DNA of 64,000 nucleotides from Meconema thalassinum (taxonomy: Eukaryota > Arthropoda > Insecta > Orthoptera > Tettigoniidae), in contig OX336388.2 of the NCBI GenBank assembly GCA_946902985.2, positions 1,386,537,723-1,386,601,722 on the forward strand, given 5' to 3'. Below the pieces are notes generated by a model. That model saw only the letters and a list, made by a program, of their open reading frames with translations, was not told the origin of the DNA and did not search any database. This document shows positions 33,856-44,656 of the stretch, piece after piece. Position 1 is the first letter of the stretch; every line of letters starts with the position of its first letter. Both the position numbers and the translations under genes were made by a program.

Positions 33856-34090
33856 TTTAGCCTATTTTCATTCACGAAACAAGATGTTCAGTAAAGAACA
33901 TATAGCCTACTTTCTCCTAAATTCATGGGTGTAGGGGCCGATAACCTCGATGTTAGGCCCCTTAAAACAAAAATTATCATCATCATCATCATCATCATGG
34001 GTATAGTTATAACTCTTTGTCCTTTTCAAGGAGTATAATTGAATGTTGGTTGTAGTAGCTTGTTGGAATACAACGTGCAACGTTTAATAC
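33856..34090 (+). mobile_element. TIR-element family H fragment
   Basis: Begins TAGCCTATTTTCATTCACG, then 'cagtaaagaacatatagcc' and 'tactttctcctaaattcatg'. Interrupted by the 62-bp insertion at 33934-33995 and truncated soon after. Confidence 0.7.
33934..33995 (+). mobile_element. 62-bp mini-retroposon
   Basis: Hairpin 'aggggccg...ggccccttaaaacaa' plus (ATC)n tail, flanked by CATGGGTGTA (33924-33933) and CATGGGTATA (33996-34005). The interrupted family H copy reads through these flanks elsewhere. It looks like a retrotransposed SINE 3' end. Confidence 0.75.
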
Positions 34091-34094
34091 GTTG

Positions 34095-34412
34095 ATTGAT
34101 TGAATCCTCACCTGAATTATAAATACTCACACTAATACATCCATCACAATAACACAGGTTATCAGACAAAATTCAACACTCCCCAAAGTACACGGGGCTA
34201 AATGACCATGATGTCCATGCATCTCAAATGAGACAACAACAAAAACAGCTTCCTACCCAAATCCTTTATCTTATAAAAGTACACACACTAGTAAGCCTAC
34301 AGTTATCACAGTGACACATGTTATCAGACAAGTCCTACACACACCCAAGTAAACGGGGCTACAAGACCATGATGCCGCAAAACCTCTTAGGAATCAACAA
34401 CAAAACCAACAA
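34095..34412 (+). mobile_element. Two SINE 3' modules in tandem
   Basis: 34110-34245 and 34262-34412 each read 'gttatcagaca', 'cccaagtacacggggcta', 'gaccatgatg'. The second ends 'cttaggaatcaacaacaa'. Heads absent or unrecognised. Confidence 0.75.
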
Positions 34413-34614
34413 CAATAGTCTCTGCCGCGGATAAGGTCAACGAATATTAATCGCTGTATTCGAGTGTTGAAATATGTGGTGTTATAAGTATATATAATTA
34501 TGTTCGATTGCAAATACACACCTACAGTATATATGCTTAACATTACATCGTGTGAGTAGTTATAAATCAATAAATACCAAAAAGATTGAAGTAAAGAAAT
34601 TTGAACCTGCAGTG

Positions 34615-34680
34615 ATTTGATCCACGAACCCCCAGACTAAGAACCCAAGTCGCTACCATTGCGCAACGGATGCCCTACGA
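34615..34680 (-). other. tRNA-like fragment
   Basis: Minus strand: GCGCAATGGTAGCGACTTGGG as A-box side and GTGGATCAAATCA as B-box side. Likely a SINE head. No body recognised. Confidence 0.4.
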
Positions 34681-35384
34681 CAATACTTGATAAACAACTG
34701 GTTCAGTATAACTGTGTAATAATTAGTCTACTTATGAATAGAAGAGAATGGAATAGGGATATGTCTGTTATCACCGATTTATTGTAGTTATCTGAGTATC
34801 AGCTCAAATGGATTAGGGGTTAATCCTTTGGTAAATGGGACATGTTGCAGGAGTGACACTCCTGCCCCATAATACAGTATGTATAAAGTGCTTCGAATAA
34901 TTAAAATGCCAGTCCAATATCACAGACTTCCACATCAAATAAAACTTTATAATGATCATCGAATCTATTTGGAAAGTGTAATGACGTCTCGTCAAAATGT
35001 ATTGCCAATTCATAAACAACTGGTTCAGTATAACTGTGTAATATTTTGTGTTGAAATCAACGATTTCAATGGCGTTTTCTGGCGTTTCTATAAACCATTT
35101 GATACTAAATATGTTTGTTCAGTACATTCCTAAAAGGATATAAACTTAGGAAGTTACGGAAATATATGTACAGTATTTATGAGCAAAAATAGTGGCCATG
35201 TTGACAACGGTACGGCACGGACCCACAACGATATAGCACGGTAAGCCTGCCATGTTAGTCACTTCTACGGTTACATATTCTATTATAATATGCCAATATC
35301 CTACCGGTCACCTCTTTGAGGACAGATTAAACCTCCCTATGTACGATAAGCAGAATTGTTGAGAGCAGGCCTTGTTTAATCGTA
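34681..35384. other. Nothing recognised
   Basis: The phrase 'ataaacaactggttcagtat' occurs twice (34690 and 35012), a short direct repeat. Otherwise unremarkable. Confidence 0.5.
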
Positions 35385-36366
35385 ATTTTGTTCAATTCGG
35401 TTTCACCCTGTTTGAATTGATAGGGGGAATCGATTTGCACATATATATGGCCGCCACTGACAGCAGTGGCTCAGCTGGCTAAAGCGCAGCGTTAGGTCAT
35501 GGGACCAAGCTCTCTGCTGACTCGGTAGACGCATGGGTTCGATCCCCACCGTCGGCCGTCCTTGAAATGGTTTTCCGTGGTTTCCCCATTTTCAACACCA
35601 GGAAAATGCTGGTACGGTACCTTCTGATAGGCCACGGCCGATTCCTTCCACATCCTTGCCCAGTTTCATTCATCTTCATCCTTTCCATCTCTCATCCCGA
35701 CGCGCAGGTCACCCACGGGCGTCGAATAGAAAGACCTGCACTCGGCCTCTGAGGAGGTCACACGACAAAAAAAATGGCCGCCATCTGGAAACTATTGGTC
35801 TGTTGACCTTGTAGTTTGGTCAAAAGAGGCTTCCCACACAACGGTATGATGTTGCACAATTTGGAAGAGATCAAATGATTAGGTTGGTCGTAATTTGATT
35901 TAAGATTTTAACATTTGGTTGGCCGCCATTACGTTTCCGTCGAGATGGCGGCGATATAAAACATGACACTGAGGTGCCCTTTGCTAGTGCAATTCAGCAA
36001 TCAAACTGAAATTTTGTATGTTGATGGAGGCTATAAACATTAGTTCACCTATGGGACTTTCAATAACCTAGTGAGCACAAATTCAACATGACGACGTGAA
36101 ACTTAGTACGGTATATGCTTGTACAAATTTTAATCCACTAGCGTCTAATTTATTTCCTGTGATTGAAGTTTGAATAATACACTTGCACAATAACCTTCAT
36201 GTAATAGTACATAACTCTAAGGCCTACATATAAGAATCCAACATGTCGACTATCCGAAATATTTAGACGGTTCTCAATATCTACGAATCTATTACAGCAA
36301 TCAAACTGAAATTTTGTATGTTGATAGAGGCAATTAACATAAGTAGGATATATGAAAATAGGCCAC
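35385..36366 (+). mobile_element. Recombinant family H/G TIR element
   Basis: 35385-35995 is family H (interrupted by a SINE), then at 'ctttgctagtgc|aattcagcaatc' it switches to family G, which ends at TATATGAAAATAGGCCA (36349-36365). The two families share terminal motifs, so this may be a recombinant or a bridging subfamily. Confidence 0.65.
35457..35773 (+). mobile_element. tRNA-derived SINE with 10-bp TSD
   Basis: ATGGCCGCCA flanks both sides (35447-35456, 35774-35783), inside a family H unit. Head with A box (TGGCTCAGCTGGCTAAAGCG) and, after a long variable-arm-like part, B box (GGGTTCGATCCCC), recalling a Ser/Leu-type tRNA. The shared central domain follows (tggttttccgtggtttcc, ggccacggccg). 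A-rich end. Confidence 0.9.
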
Positions 36367-36789
36367 ATAGTTCTTCACGGAACTACGTGTTATATCATCT
36401 TTGCTTCGTCCATCACTGGGTATTTTGCATCCTTAGTAACAGAAGTCTCCCACTTCCTTTAGCTTTTCACCTGCCAATTTGACATCAATTTGGGTATCTG
36501 ATTTCTTGGCTCTACTCTAAAACAATGTATAAGTACCTATAGTTTCCATTGTATGGTTAAGACACCAGTTACAAGAGAGAGTGATCCTCGCCATTCAGAG
36601 CCACAGAAGCTTTGATATGGCAACCGTTAGATCCAGCATTTATATCAAGAGTGGAATAAATATCTTTGGGGTCATTGTGGAGTAATTGTAATTGGGGATT
36701 TGGGTTCGACCTGACAGTTGTGGTCTCAAAATGTTTTTTTTTTTTTTTAAGACTTCAATATTGTGGATCGAGTGTTGTCCTTGAAACAC

Positions 36790-37330
36790 CTGGGCACTCT
36801 TGTGAGTGAACAATGGGATATTAGAAAATACTGTTAATGTTATCCAGCATTCAACAGGCCAGAAATGTTTTCGTCAAAATGTGGACCCTTATAATCTGTT
36901 GAAATCTCAACTTTCAGTTCTACATTTGGATGTTACGTTATTCTTTTTTCTCCGTACTTGTGTATGGCTCCAAACGCTGGATGCTAAATCCGTCGTTAGA
37001 AAGTTGAACCGATGCTTTTGACATGCACTTGCTCAGAAGAATTCTCTGTATATCCTAGGTAAAGAGGATTACTAACGAGAAAGAGGTTTTGGTGATCATC
37101 GAAGCGAGTAAGTTACAGTCCATGGCGCACATCATGGCAGGCAAACTTTATGAAATTCTCCAACTCATAATTGAGGAAAATAACGAGGGCAATATATGTG
37201 TGGGAAGACGTAGGAATTTGTAGCTCAAGGACCTGTTCAGCTGGTTTGGACGGACATCTACTGATATCTTCAGACCCTCTGTTCGTCATATATGCATAAC
37301 CAACTGAATCGGAAGGAAACGACGTCCTAA
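36790..37330 (+). pseudogene. LINE RT C-terminal remnant
   Basis: Broken frames read VYGSKRWMLN, VRKLNRCF, LLRRILCIS-like, then YEILQLIIEENN, VGRRRNL-LKDLFSWFG and TSTDIFRPSV. This is the familiar C-terminal tail of an insect LINE with many stops. Confidence 0.65.
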
Positions 37331-37370
37331 AATGATAAAGATTATTTTACCGTATAATTGGACCTTCGCT

Positions 37371-37825
37371 TACGTGGTGTAGTGGTCAGCATGATTAGCA
37401 GCCAGCCAGGAGGTCCGCGGTTCGATTCCCGGCTCTGCCACAAAATTTGAAAAGTGGTATGAGGACTCAGCCTCGGGTGGTCCAAATGAGTAGAGGGGGT
37501 TCGATACCCCCCTCAGCCAACCTCGAAGTTGTTTTCCGTGGTTTCCCCACTTCGTCTTCGGGCAAATGCTGGGGTGGTACCTAACGTAAGGCCACGGCCG
37601 CCTCCTTCCCTCTTCCTTGTCTATCCCTCCCACTCTTCCCATCCCTTCATCTTACCCCTGTTCTCTTTGCAGCTGAGGCCGCCTGGTCGATGTGCTAGTC
37701 ACACTCCCCAGTTGTATCCCCGACTTAGAGTCTCAAGCTCCAGGACCCTGCCAGTGGCGGTAGAGGTGGGATCCCTCGCTTAGCCCTTGGGAAAAGCCAA
37801 CCCTGGAGGGTAAACGATAAAGAAA
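37371..37825 (+). mobile_element. tRNA-derived SINE, family B
   Basis: Head (TGTAGTGGTCAGCATGATTAG, B box GCGGTTCGATTCCC), central domain (gttttccgtggtttcccc, gcaaatgctggggtggtacc, ggccacggccgcctcc), 3' end 'aaccctggagggtaaacgat'. Confidence 0.9.
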
Positions 37826-37844
37826 GAACGAATATAATTGAACC

Positions 37845-38205
37845 AGATATTTTTAAGCGCTTATCCTCCAAGTTCGGCTTCACCCACGGACTCTGCGAGG
37901 GATCAGTGTCTAGGAGCTGGACACACTTTGTCACCAGATACAACTGGGGATGGTGACAGAACGATAACCCAGGTGACCGCTAACTTGGGCCTAATTAAGG
38001 AAGGATCAGAGAAGGGATTTTGGAAGAAACTCGGCAGTAAACCTGTTGAAGAGAATCATCCCGGCATTTGCCTGGGGGTGAAAATGGGAAATCACGGAAA
38101 ATCATTTTCTGGATGGCTGAGGTGGGATTTGAGCCTACGCTCTCCCGATACCAGCAAGGCACGAGGTAGCACGTTAGTGCTCCCGACCACCGCGGCTGGT
38201 TGGAA
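37845..38205 (-). mobile_element. tRNA-derived SINE, family G
   Basis: Minus strand: head near 38205 (GGTGGTCGGGAGCACTAACG, B box ggctcaaatccca), central domain (gattttccgtgatttccc), 3' end 'gtgggtgaagccgaacttgg' and 'aggataagcgctt'. Sister copy at 52013-52390. Confidence 0.85.
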
Positions 38206-38619
38206 CAATAGTACTACAGTAAATGTTCAAAATGTTTAAACTTTGACGACCACTTTCAATGTTTCTGGAATATCATGTGGAACATTATTTGAATAAATAT
38301 ATGTTCTGCTTATCGCCAATTATATTGCCACGACAATCAATGAACAATAAGTCATGGCAATAGTGTTAAGTCCCAAGACTCCAGCTGTATAACAATTTAA
38401 TATTTACGTCATCAAGAGACGATTAGTTGACAGTACAGTAGGCCTATACCGGTTGATTCAGCAACCCCTAATATTATTGTTTTATGCAGCCCAACTAACG
38501 CGTGTTGTCAGGAAGGTCGATATTTTTCTGCTTGCATCCGATATGGTACTAATGCACTACAAGCATATCCCGCAAACGATACTGATCACTATTATTTTTC
38601 CCTGGTATTAGTGTGAAGA
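38206..38619. other. Nothing recognised
   Basis: AT-rich, no ORF, no repeat boxes seen. Confidence 0.5.
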
Positions 38620-38852
38620 GCCAACGGCCAGGCCATGTTGAGACACCGGATCCCATGAGAACTCCGCAGTTAAGCAGCATTGGGCGTGGTTGGACCTTGG
38701 ATGGAATGCCAGTTCAGTGGGACCACGAGCTGTTGATGGGAAAAGGAGGAGCGAAAAGGCCCTGGCCACCCTACCGCACGTAAACTCCGGCTGAGGATAG
38801 CTTCTTCAGTGGCTCGGACCTGCCTTCGGGCAGAATACCAATAATAATAATT
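38620..38852 (+). mobile_element. 5S rRNA-derived SINE (SINE3-like)
   Basis: 38620-38739 follows 5S rRNA along its length: GCCAACGGCC start, 'cagttaagcagcattgggcg' (internal control region), 'tggttggaccttggatgg', and 'gaccacgagctgttgatgg' near the end. It is too diverged for a functional 5S gene. A ~100-bp body follows ('ctccggctgaggatagcttc', 'ctgccttcgggcagaatacc'), then (AAT)n, the build of a SINE3 element. A 5S pseudogene next to an unrelated repeat is the alternative. Confidence 0.8.
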
Positions 38853-38864
38853 AGTCTGTAGTCG

Positions 38865-39040
38865 CACAACGTGTGCCACTGTGATGCCTATACTAGTGGG
38901 TGTGTTTGTAATTCAGGTAGGATTTGACCAGGAATCAGCCGTGGACATAGGTTAGGTACCATCCAAGCATTTGCCTGGCAGAGTCGGGAATCGAACTCCG
39001 ATGTCTGGGTGCAACAGTCGCTGCACCAGGAGGTGGACCT
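38865..39040 (-). mobile_element. SINE family F fragment
   Basis: 3' module antisense at left, then central-domain scrap ('aggtaccatccaagcatttgcc') and a tRNA-like head at right ('gggaatcgaactccga'). Confidence 0.65.
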
Positions 39041-39734
39041 CTCTTTTAGCTGTGTATGGCATTCCAAACCCTAGCTTCCAGAGTTACTGCTAACTCATAT
39101 TGCATGTGAAATATGAATTTGGTTTGAGCTTCCATTGATTCACTAATGGATACCGCATGACTGCGTTAAATACAGTAATGGGTTCAGGTAGCTCGATAAG
39201 ACTCAGAGAACTCCTGCTGACGTTTGACGTGCATCTAAATCACCTAATGATGGCATATGACTTTAGGGTCGGATGAATATGGTATTATATGGTAACCGGA
39301 AGTGTAAAAAATCAAGTGAGTATTAGTTTAGCGGTGAGTAATCATGTATGTATAGCTGCAAGCCAGAGCTGGTGTACCGTGCATGTATTGCTGGCTTCTG
39401 GTATAATGCCATGTATTATTATTTGATGTTATCATTCCTCGTATCTACTTCCCTCTTCTCGTTGTTATTACAGTACTGTTTTGTTTGGGGCATTACCACG
39501 CAGATGACCTGCACATGCAGTGTTGCCAGATGTATATTCATTATTGACATTACAGTATTCACATGAGCGGATGTTGCACAATTGTAATGGGGAGCGACTG
39601 TTTAGGAGATCCATGGATCTAATCCTGACTCTGACAGTAGCCAGCTTGGGTGTGTTTTTCACCAAGTAGTTCACTATCCATGTAATCTATTTCAAGTATT
39701 ATACAATGCTTTTCAGTCGGTCAACACAATTGTG
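39041..39734. other. Nothing recognised
   Basis: Non-coding. At 39712-39734 lies a shared terminal motif 'ttttcagtcggtcaacacaa', as at 40614 and elsewhere. Confidence 0.5.
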
Positions 39735-40237
39735 CCCAATTATATTAGGTGGGGAGTACAAATATTTAAACTCCCTAAATTGAAGAAATTTTACATGAAA
39801 AAGTATCACATAATTAACACACTTTTTGTAAAAAAATGGCGGGGGGTATTATTGTACAAAAAGGGCTGTGTTTGTACACAAATCGAGGGTATTCTTTTTG
39901 AACACAAAATGGGTGAATGTTTGTACAAGAAGAAGGTATTTTATGCCAAAAAGAAGGTATTTTTGTACACAAAAAAGGAAAATGTTTGTACAAAAAGGGG
40001 AATTTTATACACAAAAGGGGCATTATTGTATACAAAAGGGTATATTTAACACATAAAAAGGGGTATTTATTTTGTACACAAAAAGTAGATTATTGTATAC
40101 GAAAGGGGGTATTTTGTACTCAATAAGAGGGTAATTTTGAACGACAAGTGTGTTAATTAAGTAATCAAATAATTATTTCAATATTTATTTCAGGTGAGGT
40201 TGTTTAAAATTTGTATACCCCACCTATTATAATTGGG
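39735..40237. mobile_element. TIR element carrying a minisatellite
   Basis: Ends CCCAATTATATTAGGTGGGG (39735) and the mirror of CCCAATTATAATAGGTGGGG (ending 40237) pair over ~36 bp. A second inner match 'aattaacacact' is also inverted. Inside (39800-40140) is a degenerate ~30-bp repeat of 'tttgtacacaaaaagg' type that leaves several frames open on both strands. Those frames are not genes. Confidence 0.65.
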
Positions 40238-40607
40238 AACATACCATGAACCGAATGAAGAATGCATATGTTCTCTGTGCAATAACCCCTGTGACAAATA
40301 CCACATCACATCATGCAGCAAACGGACAAAGAGCATAGTTGAATACAGTAAAGATTAATCTACCTGTAATAATTATTTGTAAGCACACCTTGTAACTGAC
40401 CATTATGGCCACTTGGCTGCAATAAATATTTATTATAATTGGGAACATTTATGTTGACAGGCCGAAAAGCATTATATGATAGATTACTAGACAATACTGA
40501 AAGATGTCTTCTAATATTTCAATAGTTCCACTCTTAAGCCCAAATACACCCACGAACACCTACAATAACACATGTTATCAGACGAATTACATAATTTTGC
40601 AATCAAA

Positions 40608-40760
40608 ATTTGATGTTTTTCAGTCGGTCAACACGATTGTACCCAAAACATTACATGAGATTAATAAATGGTCTACATTAATCTCATGTAATCATTTTTC
40701 AGGATTAGGGAATAACCCATCACAATTGGGTACAATGGGGTTGACTGAAAAACATCAAAT
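40608..40760. mobile_element. 153-bp fold-back MITE
   Basis: Outer arms ATTTGATGTTTTTCAGTCGG and its mirror, plus inner arms ATTACATGAGATTAAT (40650-40665) and ATTAATCTCATGTAAT (40677-40692), perfect over 16 bp around 11 nt. The whole unit can fold into one hairpin. No coding. Partial copy at 7758-7862. Confidence 0.8.
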
Positions 40761-40954
40761 CCCTCCCTATATTATTCTGCTAAGGTCCCATTCCAGTTTT
40801 GTACCGAAAATAAGGTCCCATTAACACCAACCTACACATATGGGGTACCTACAGGTTCAGCATAACCCCATGCGTATGCGAAACGCACTCACTTACTCTT
40901 TAAATGCCTCACAATTAAATAAATACCTTAAAACATGTATATTTACAATGAAAT

Positions 40955-41460
40955 AATGAAAGAATGCAACAAGGTAACCATGGTAACAGAATCTCACAGG
41001 TCCATCTATTTCTGTAAGACGCAATGCAATTCCAATTATTACATTACTGTGAACGTTTCCAGACGGTTATAAGGTTATCACTGATCCCAATTAAGCTGTA
41101 AAATTCATAAATACATGCGCGTAAGGGGGTCAAGGGGCACTCTAGAATTTTTTCACTCAATTTTCACGTGTGAGTGTGGTATGAAAGGTCTTTTTAACCC
41201 GACTATAAAGGGTCTCCGAAAACCACATTTAAAGGCCCTTAAATTAACAGTGTCTGTGATATTCCCAGAAAACTAACTTCGCTCTGATATACCTATGAAG
41301 GAATGACAAACCCCTAACCACTGCACCAGTAGGTGAATTGATAATGTCTGATAATTCATACCATGGATAAGTCAGTCATAGCATTCATGATTGAGATTTT
41401 GCGAAGTGTTCTCTTTACAACTAGAATATTCGCGGGCGAAGCCGCGACGGGTAATGCTAG
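40955..41460 (+). mobile_element. Helitron-like element, 3' end
   Basis: Ends with hairpin CGCGG-GCGAAG-CCGCG (41430-41446), then 'acgggtaatgCTAG' before T at 41461, the classical Helitron 3' terminus. The interior matches 44657-45345 and 46236-46680 ('ggtaaccatggtaacagaatc', 'gggggtcaaggggcac'). Non-autonomous, no Rep/helicase. Confidence 0.65.
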
Positions 41461-41809
41461 TTTCGATTAATAAGGCAACACTGAAAATGGTTTCAAACAC
41501 CATAATAATCTTACAAGTATTTACTGTATTCTCTTAGATGATGTGGCCCATGTTCCAGACCTTGCTAGCCAAGTCCTTCTCCCCGTTACTGTCCAGATAA
41601 GGGGTTTTGGTCTTCTTTACTATAAATAGGAAGCATCTTTGCAATTAATTTCTTTTCCACATAAATTAATCTGATTAACATTCATGAATAATGTCATGTA
41701 TTCTCGAGTGTATATATTAAAAGTCACACCGGAAGTTTATTCTTCATGTGAGGCTGCAAGAAGGAATGAAGATTCGGAAACACCTTCGACAATCGTCTTA
41801 CCAAGAATT
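41461..41809. other. Nothing recognised
   Basis: AT-rich non-coding sequence between Helitron end and SINE. Confidence 0.5.
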
Positions 41810-42216
41810 CTTGTTGTTGCTTATTTTAGGGGGTGCAGCATCGTCTTTATATAGCCCCGTGTATTTGGGTGTGTGTGGAATTTTAAGTGATAATCTGTGT
41901 TATTGAGATGGTTGTACTAGAGTGTGTATTAGTAAATTGGGGATAGGATTGGGAGAGGGACGCCCGTGGTCTTAAGTTAGGAACCATCTCGGCATTTGTC
42001 AAGAGTACGGAGAAGTGGGAAACCACGGAAAACCACTTCCAGGATGGCTGAGGTGGGAATCAAACCCTCCTCTTCTCAATTTGACCTCAGAAGGCTGAGT
42101 GTACACCGTAGCCCTCACACCAGAATTAAAATTTCATGGCAGAGCGGGGTTTCAAACCCGGATCTCCGGAGTGACTGTGAAGAACGCAAGCCGCTACTCC
42201 ACGAGGTGATCCTTTC
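41810..42216 (-). mobile_element. tRNA-derived SINE, family F
   Basis: Complete on the minus strand: head (GTGGAGTAGCGGCTTGCG, B box GGGTTTGAAACCCCG), central domain (gtggttttccgtggtttccc, aaatgccgagatggttcc), then the 3' module (gttatcactt, 'caaatacacggggctatata', 'aaataagcaacaacaa'). This copy shows directly that the central domain of family B and the 3' module of family E can sit in one element. Confidence 0.9.
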
Positions 42217-42885
42217 CAAGGAGATTTAAGTAGAGTAGGCTACTGTATTTCGCTGAGTTCACTTCAGCAAACAACTTCACGACCGATACGATTAATTTTA
42301 CTTTTTCCGAATCTTTTAAAAATAAATATAAATTACTCCAACCTCAGAGAGGAGTCCGTGGTAATAACGGACGATGTACGGGGTCGGTTTAGAAATGAAT
42401 CTTCCGATTACTCTTGCTGAGAACATCATTGCTGACTCTGTGGCCATATTCCAGCACCACATTTACTAGTATTTCCACAACAAACATTTCTGATTAAAGG
42501 AATATCGGCATGGTTCCAAATATGTGACACAAATTGATTCAATTGATCAAACATTAATTTATAACTACTCTATTTTATTGGACCAACTATTTTCACAGTA
42601 ACATATCATAAAGTTTTTCATTTCAACGTAAACATATGCTCCTAATTACAATTCATCCCAACCTCAAACATTTTCGATAAACCATCAATTCCACATCATT
42701 GACATTTCCAATTCGAGTTGTTCTTTCAAGAGATATATCTTTCAACGTTAATCTAAAAATTGTAACAGATCTGATTTTAGTCTCTTAGAGTATTTTAGAG
42801 ATATAACTTAGTAATTTTGAAATATTTTTGAAATTAGCCCCTTTATAAAATGTTGTGTCAATATTGCAACTTCATTTCTATCAAC
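42217..42885. other. Nothing recognised
   Basis: AT-rich, no frames. May be part of the unit that carries the hammerhead-like motif at 42895. Confidence 0.45.
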
Positions 42886-42894
42886 TACTGTTTG

Positions 42895-42928
42895 CTGAAG
42901 AAGGTTATAATGTGACCGAAACCAGTAC
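42895..42928 (+). ncRNA. Hammerhead-like motif
   Basis: CTGAAGA (42895-42901), extra A, stem II GGTTA/TGACC (42903-42907, 42913-42917), GAAAC (42918-42922), CA, GTAC. The core is fully consistent with CTGANGA...GAAA, but the flanks pair only 2 bp as stem I, so self-cleavage is doubtful. Confidence 0.45.
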
Positions 42929-42989
42929 ACTGCACTCAAGAATTCAAAATTTATTGGCTTAAGGTACTGTTTTTCTATTTAACTGTATA

Positions 42990-43340
42990 GTCCTTGCACT
43001 TTCCTCGTTAACATGCGGCTTGCCTTTGAAATCTAGCTGGGTGGATATGGTAACATTCCATGGCTGCCTGGAGCCAAGGCGTTCCCATCGTGAGGTACAG
43101 CGCTGTCAATTTTCCACCGTAGCCACTGAGAGCAAGCAGCGAGACTGGACAGAACTATGTGAAGCTGTGCAACACTGGACACCCGATACCTGCAGGCGAC
43201 ACGAGCTAGCCGCCAGGGCGGAACTTTGGAGTCCACGTGGAGTGAGAGAGGAAGCATTGTATCGGTCAACAATCGTCAGCTATTGGTCAGTAGTGAACAA
43301 TAGTTATTGTAGGCGAGTGCTACTGTCTAGCGTTTGAGTC
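42990..43340 (+). other. Unrecognised 105-codon open frame
   Basis: Frame 43020-43337 begins MPLKSSWVDMVTFHG. It is more GC-rich than its surroundings. An overlapping 79-codon minus frame exists. I recognise no motif. Could be part of an unclassified repeat. Confidence 0.2.
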
Positions 43341-43623
43341 GCCGCTGGTTAACCAGGAAAGTGAGGGAACTATATCCTACTGTTTTACATGTCCCAACAG
43401 GGACTAAGAGGCATGCTGTGTCTTGGGGCATCTTGGCAGAAACCAACAGCATGAATTATTATTTATTTTATTGCAAGGTACATAATTCTGAAATATTCGA
43501 TAACTATAATTATTTGATGTTAGCATTTAGGCATGTGCTTCGGGATTTGAGATATACCGTATACCATTCTGGTATTTACCTGAGATGTGTGATTAACCTC
43601 GCTGATAAAGCAAAATCTAGTGG

Positions 43624-43850
43624 ATTGGCTGCGTGGCTCAGCGTTAACGGTCTCGCTTGTTGTTCCCAAGATTGCACGATTGAATCCTGGCGCAGTCAGT
43701 TGACATTTGAGGGTGTGCAAATGCGAGTAAGCCGTGTCAGTAGATGTACTGACACATTACAGATCCCCTTCAGGACTAAATTCCGGCACTCCAGTGTCTT
43801 TAAAAGCCACAGTAGTTAAAAGGGACATGGAACTAATAACATTATTATTA
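43624..43850 (+). mobile_element. tRNA-derived SINE, family C
   Basis: Head 'tggctgcgtggctcagcgtt', B box 'cgattgaatcctgg'. The body and complete 3' end ('agttaaaagggacatgg') end in ATT-rich sequence. Confidence 0.88.
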
Positions 43851-44156
43851 CCACACTCGAGGTGGCCACTGTCATAGTCAAGATTAGATCCTTGGTTCGA
43901 CAATCTCAGCAAGTTCGACTAATGACGTGTTCTGACCGGGTAAGACTGTTCTGCTACATCATCTTGACATTAGTTATACTATTTCAGAATATAATTATAC
44001 TATATCTGAATGTGTAGTCCTCCTCCCCGCTGAAGCCTTGTATTTGGGCAGTAACACTTCACTTCACAGGCTTCCATCTTCAGTGCGAACCGACAATAGA
44101 GCACTCTCTGGTACGTCTATCTCCTTTAGCAGGCTTCAGAACAGCTGGTAAGGATG

Positions 44157-44490
44157 AAAATGAAAATCCACAGCCTGCTTCCAGTCTCCGACCGGGTCAG
44201 GAATGGAATGAATGAAGCCCCCATCTAGCGGCGAGGATATTAACTTGCCGGCTGCCGAGGCCTGACGCACTCCTCTGGGGCAATGATTAAATGAATGACA
44301 GAGGAAATGAAATGATAGTGGAGAGTGTTGCTGGAATGAAAGTTCGACAGGGAAAACCGGAGTACCCGGAGAAAAACCTGTCTGCCTCCATTTTGTCCAG
44401 CACAGATCTCACATGGAGTGACCGGGATTTGAACCACGGACCCAGCGGTGAGAGGCCGGCGTGCTGCCGCCTAAGCCACGGAGGCTTTTT
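44157..44490 (-). mobile_element. tRNA-derived SINE, family A, perfect TSD
   Basis: 334 bp, flanked by CTGGTAAGGATG at 44145-44156 and 44491-44502. Nearly identical to 972-1306 over head and body, so a young family. Confidence 0.93.
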
Positions 44491-44576
44491 CTGGTAAGGA
44501 TGCCGGCGTAAAATATTAGTTCTGTATACTGACGTCGTATTACAGACTTCGTACATGTAAATTCAGATGTACATAT

Positions 44577-44656
44577 TGTTGTTGATTCATTTAGCGGATT
44601 TACTACATTGTGGTCATTTAGTCCAGTGTACTTGGGTGTTTCTGTGGAATTTATAA
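44577..44656 (-). mobile_element. SINE 3' module scrap
   Basis: Antisense 'gttgttgattcatttagcgg' and 'gtgtacttgggtgt', directly abutting the Helitron 5' end. Confidence 0.55.

Noticed and set aside
38620..38739. Functional 5S rRNA gene
   Set aside because: Too many changes from the conserved 5S sequence, and followed by a SINE-like body and tail.
39732..40126. Four overlapping frames on both strands
   Set aside because: A low-complexity GTACA/AAAAGG minisatellite lacks stops in many frames. No protein signal.
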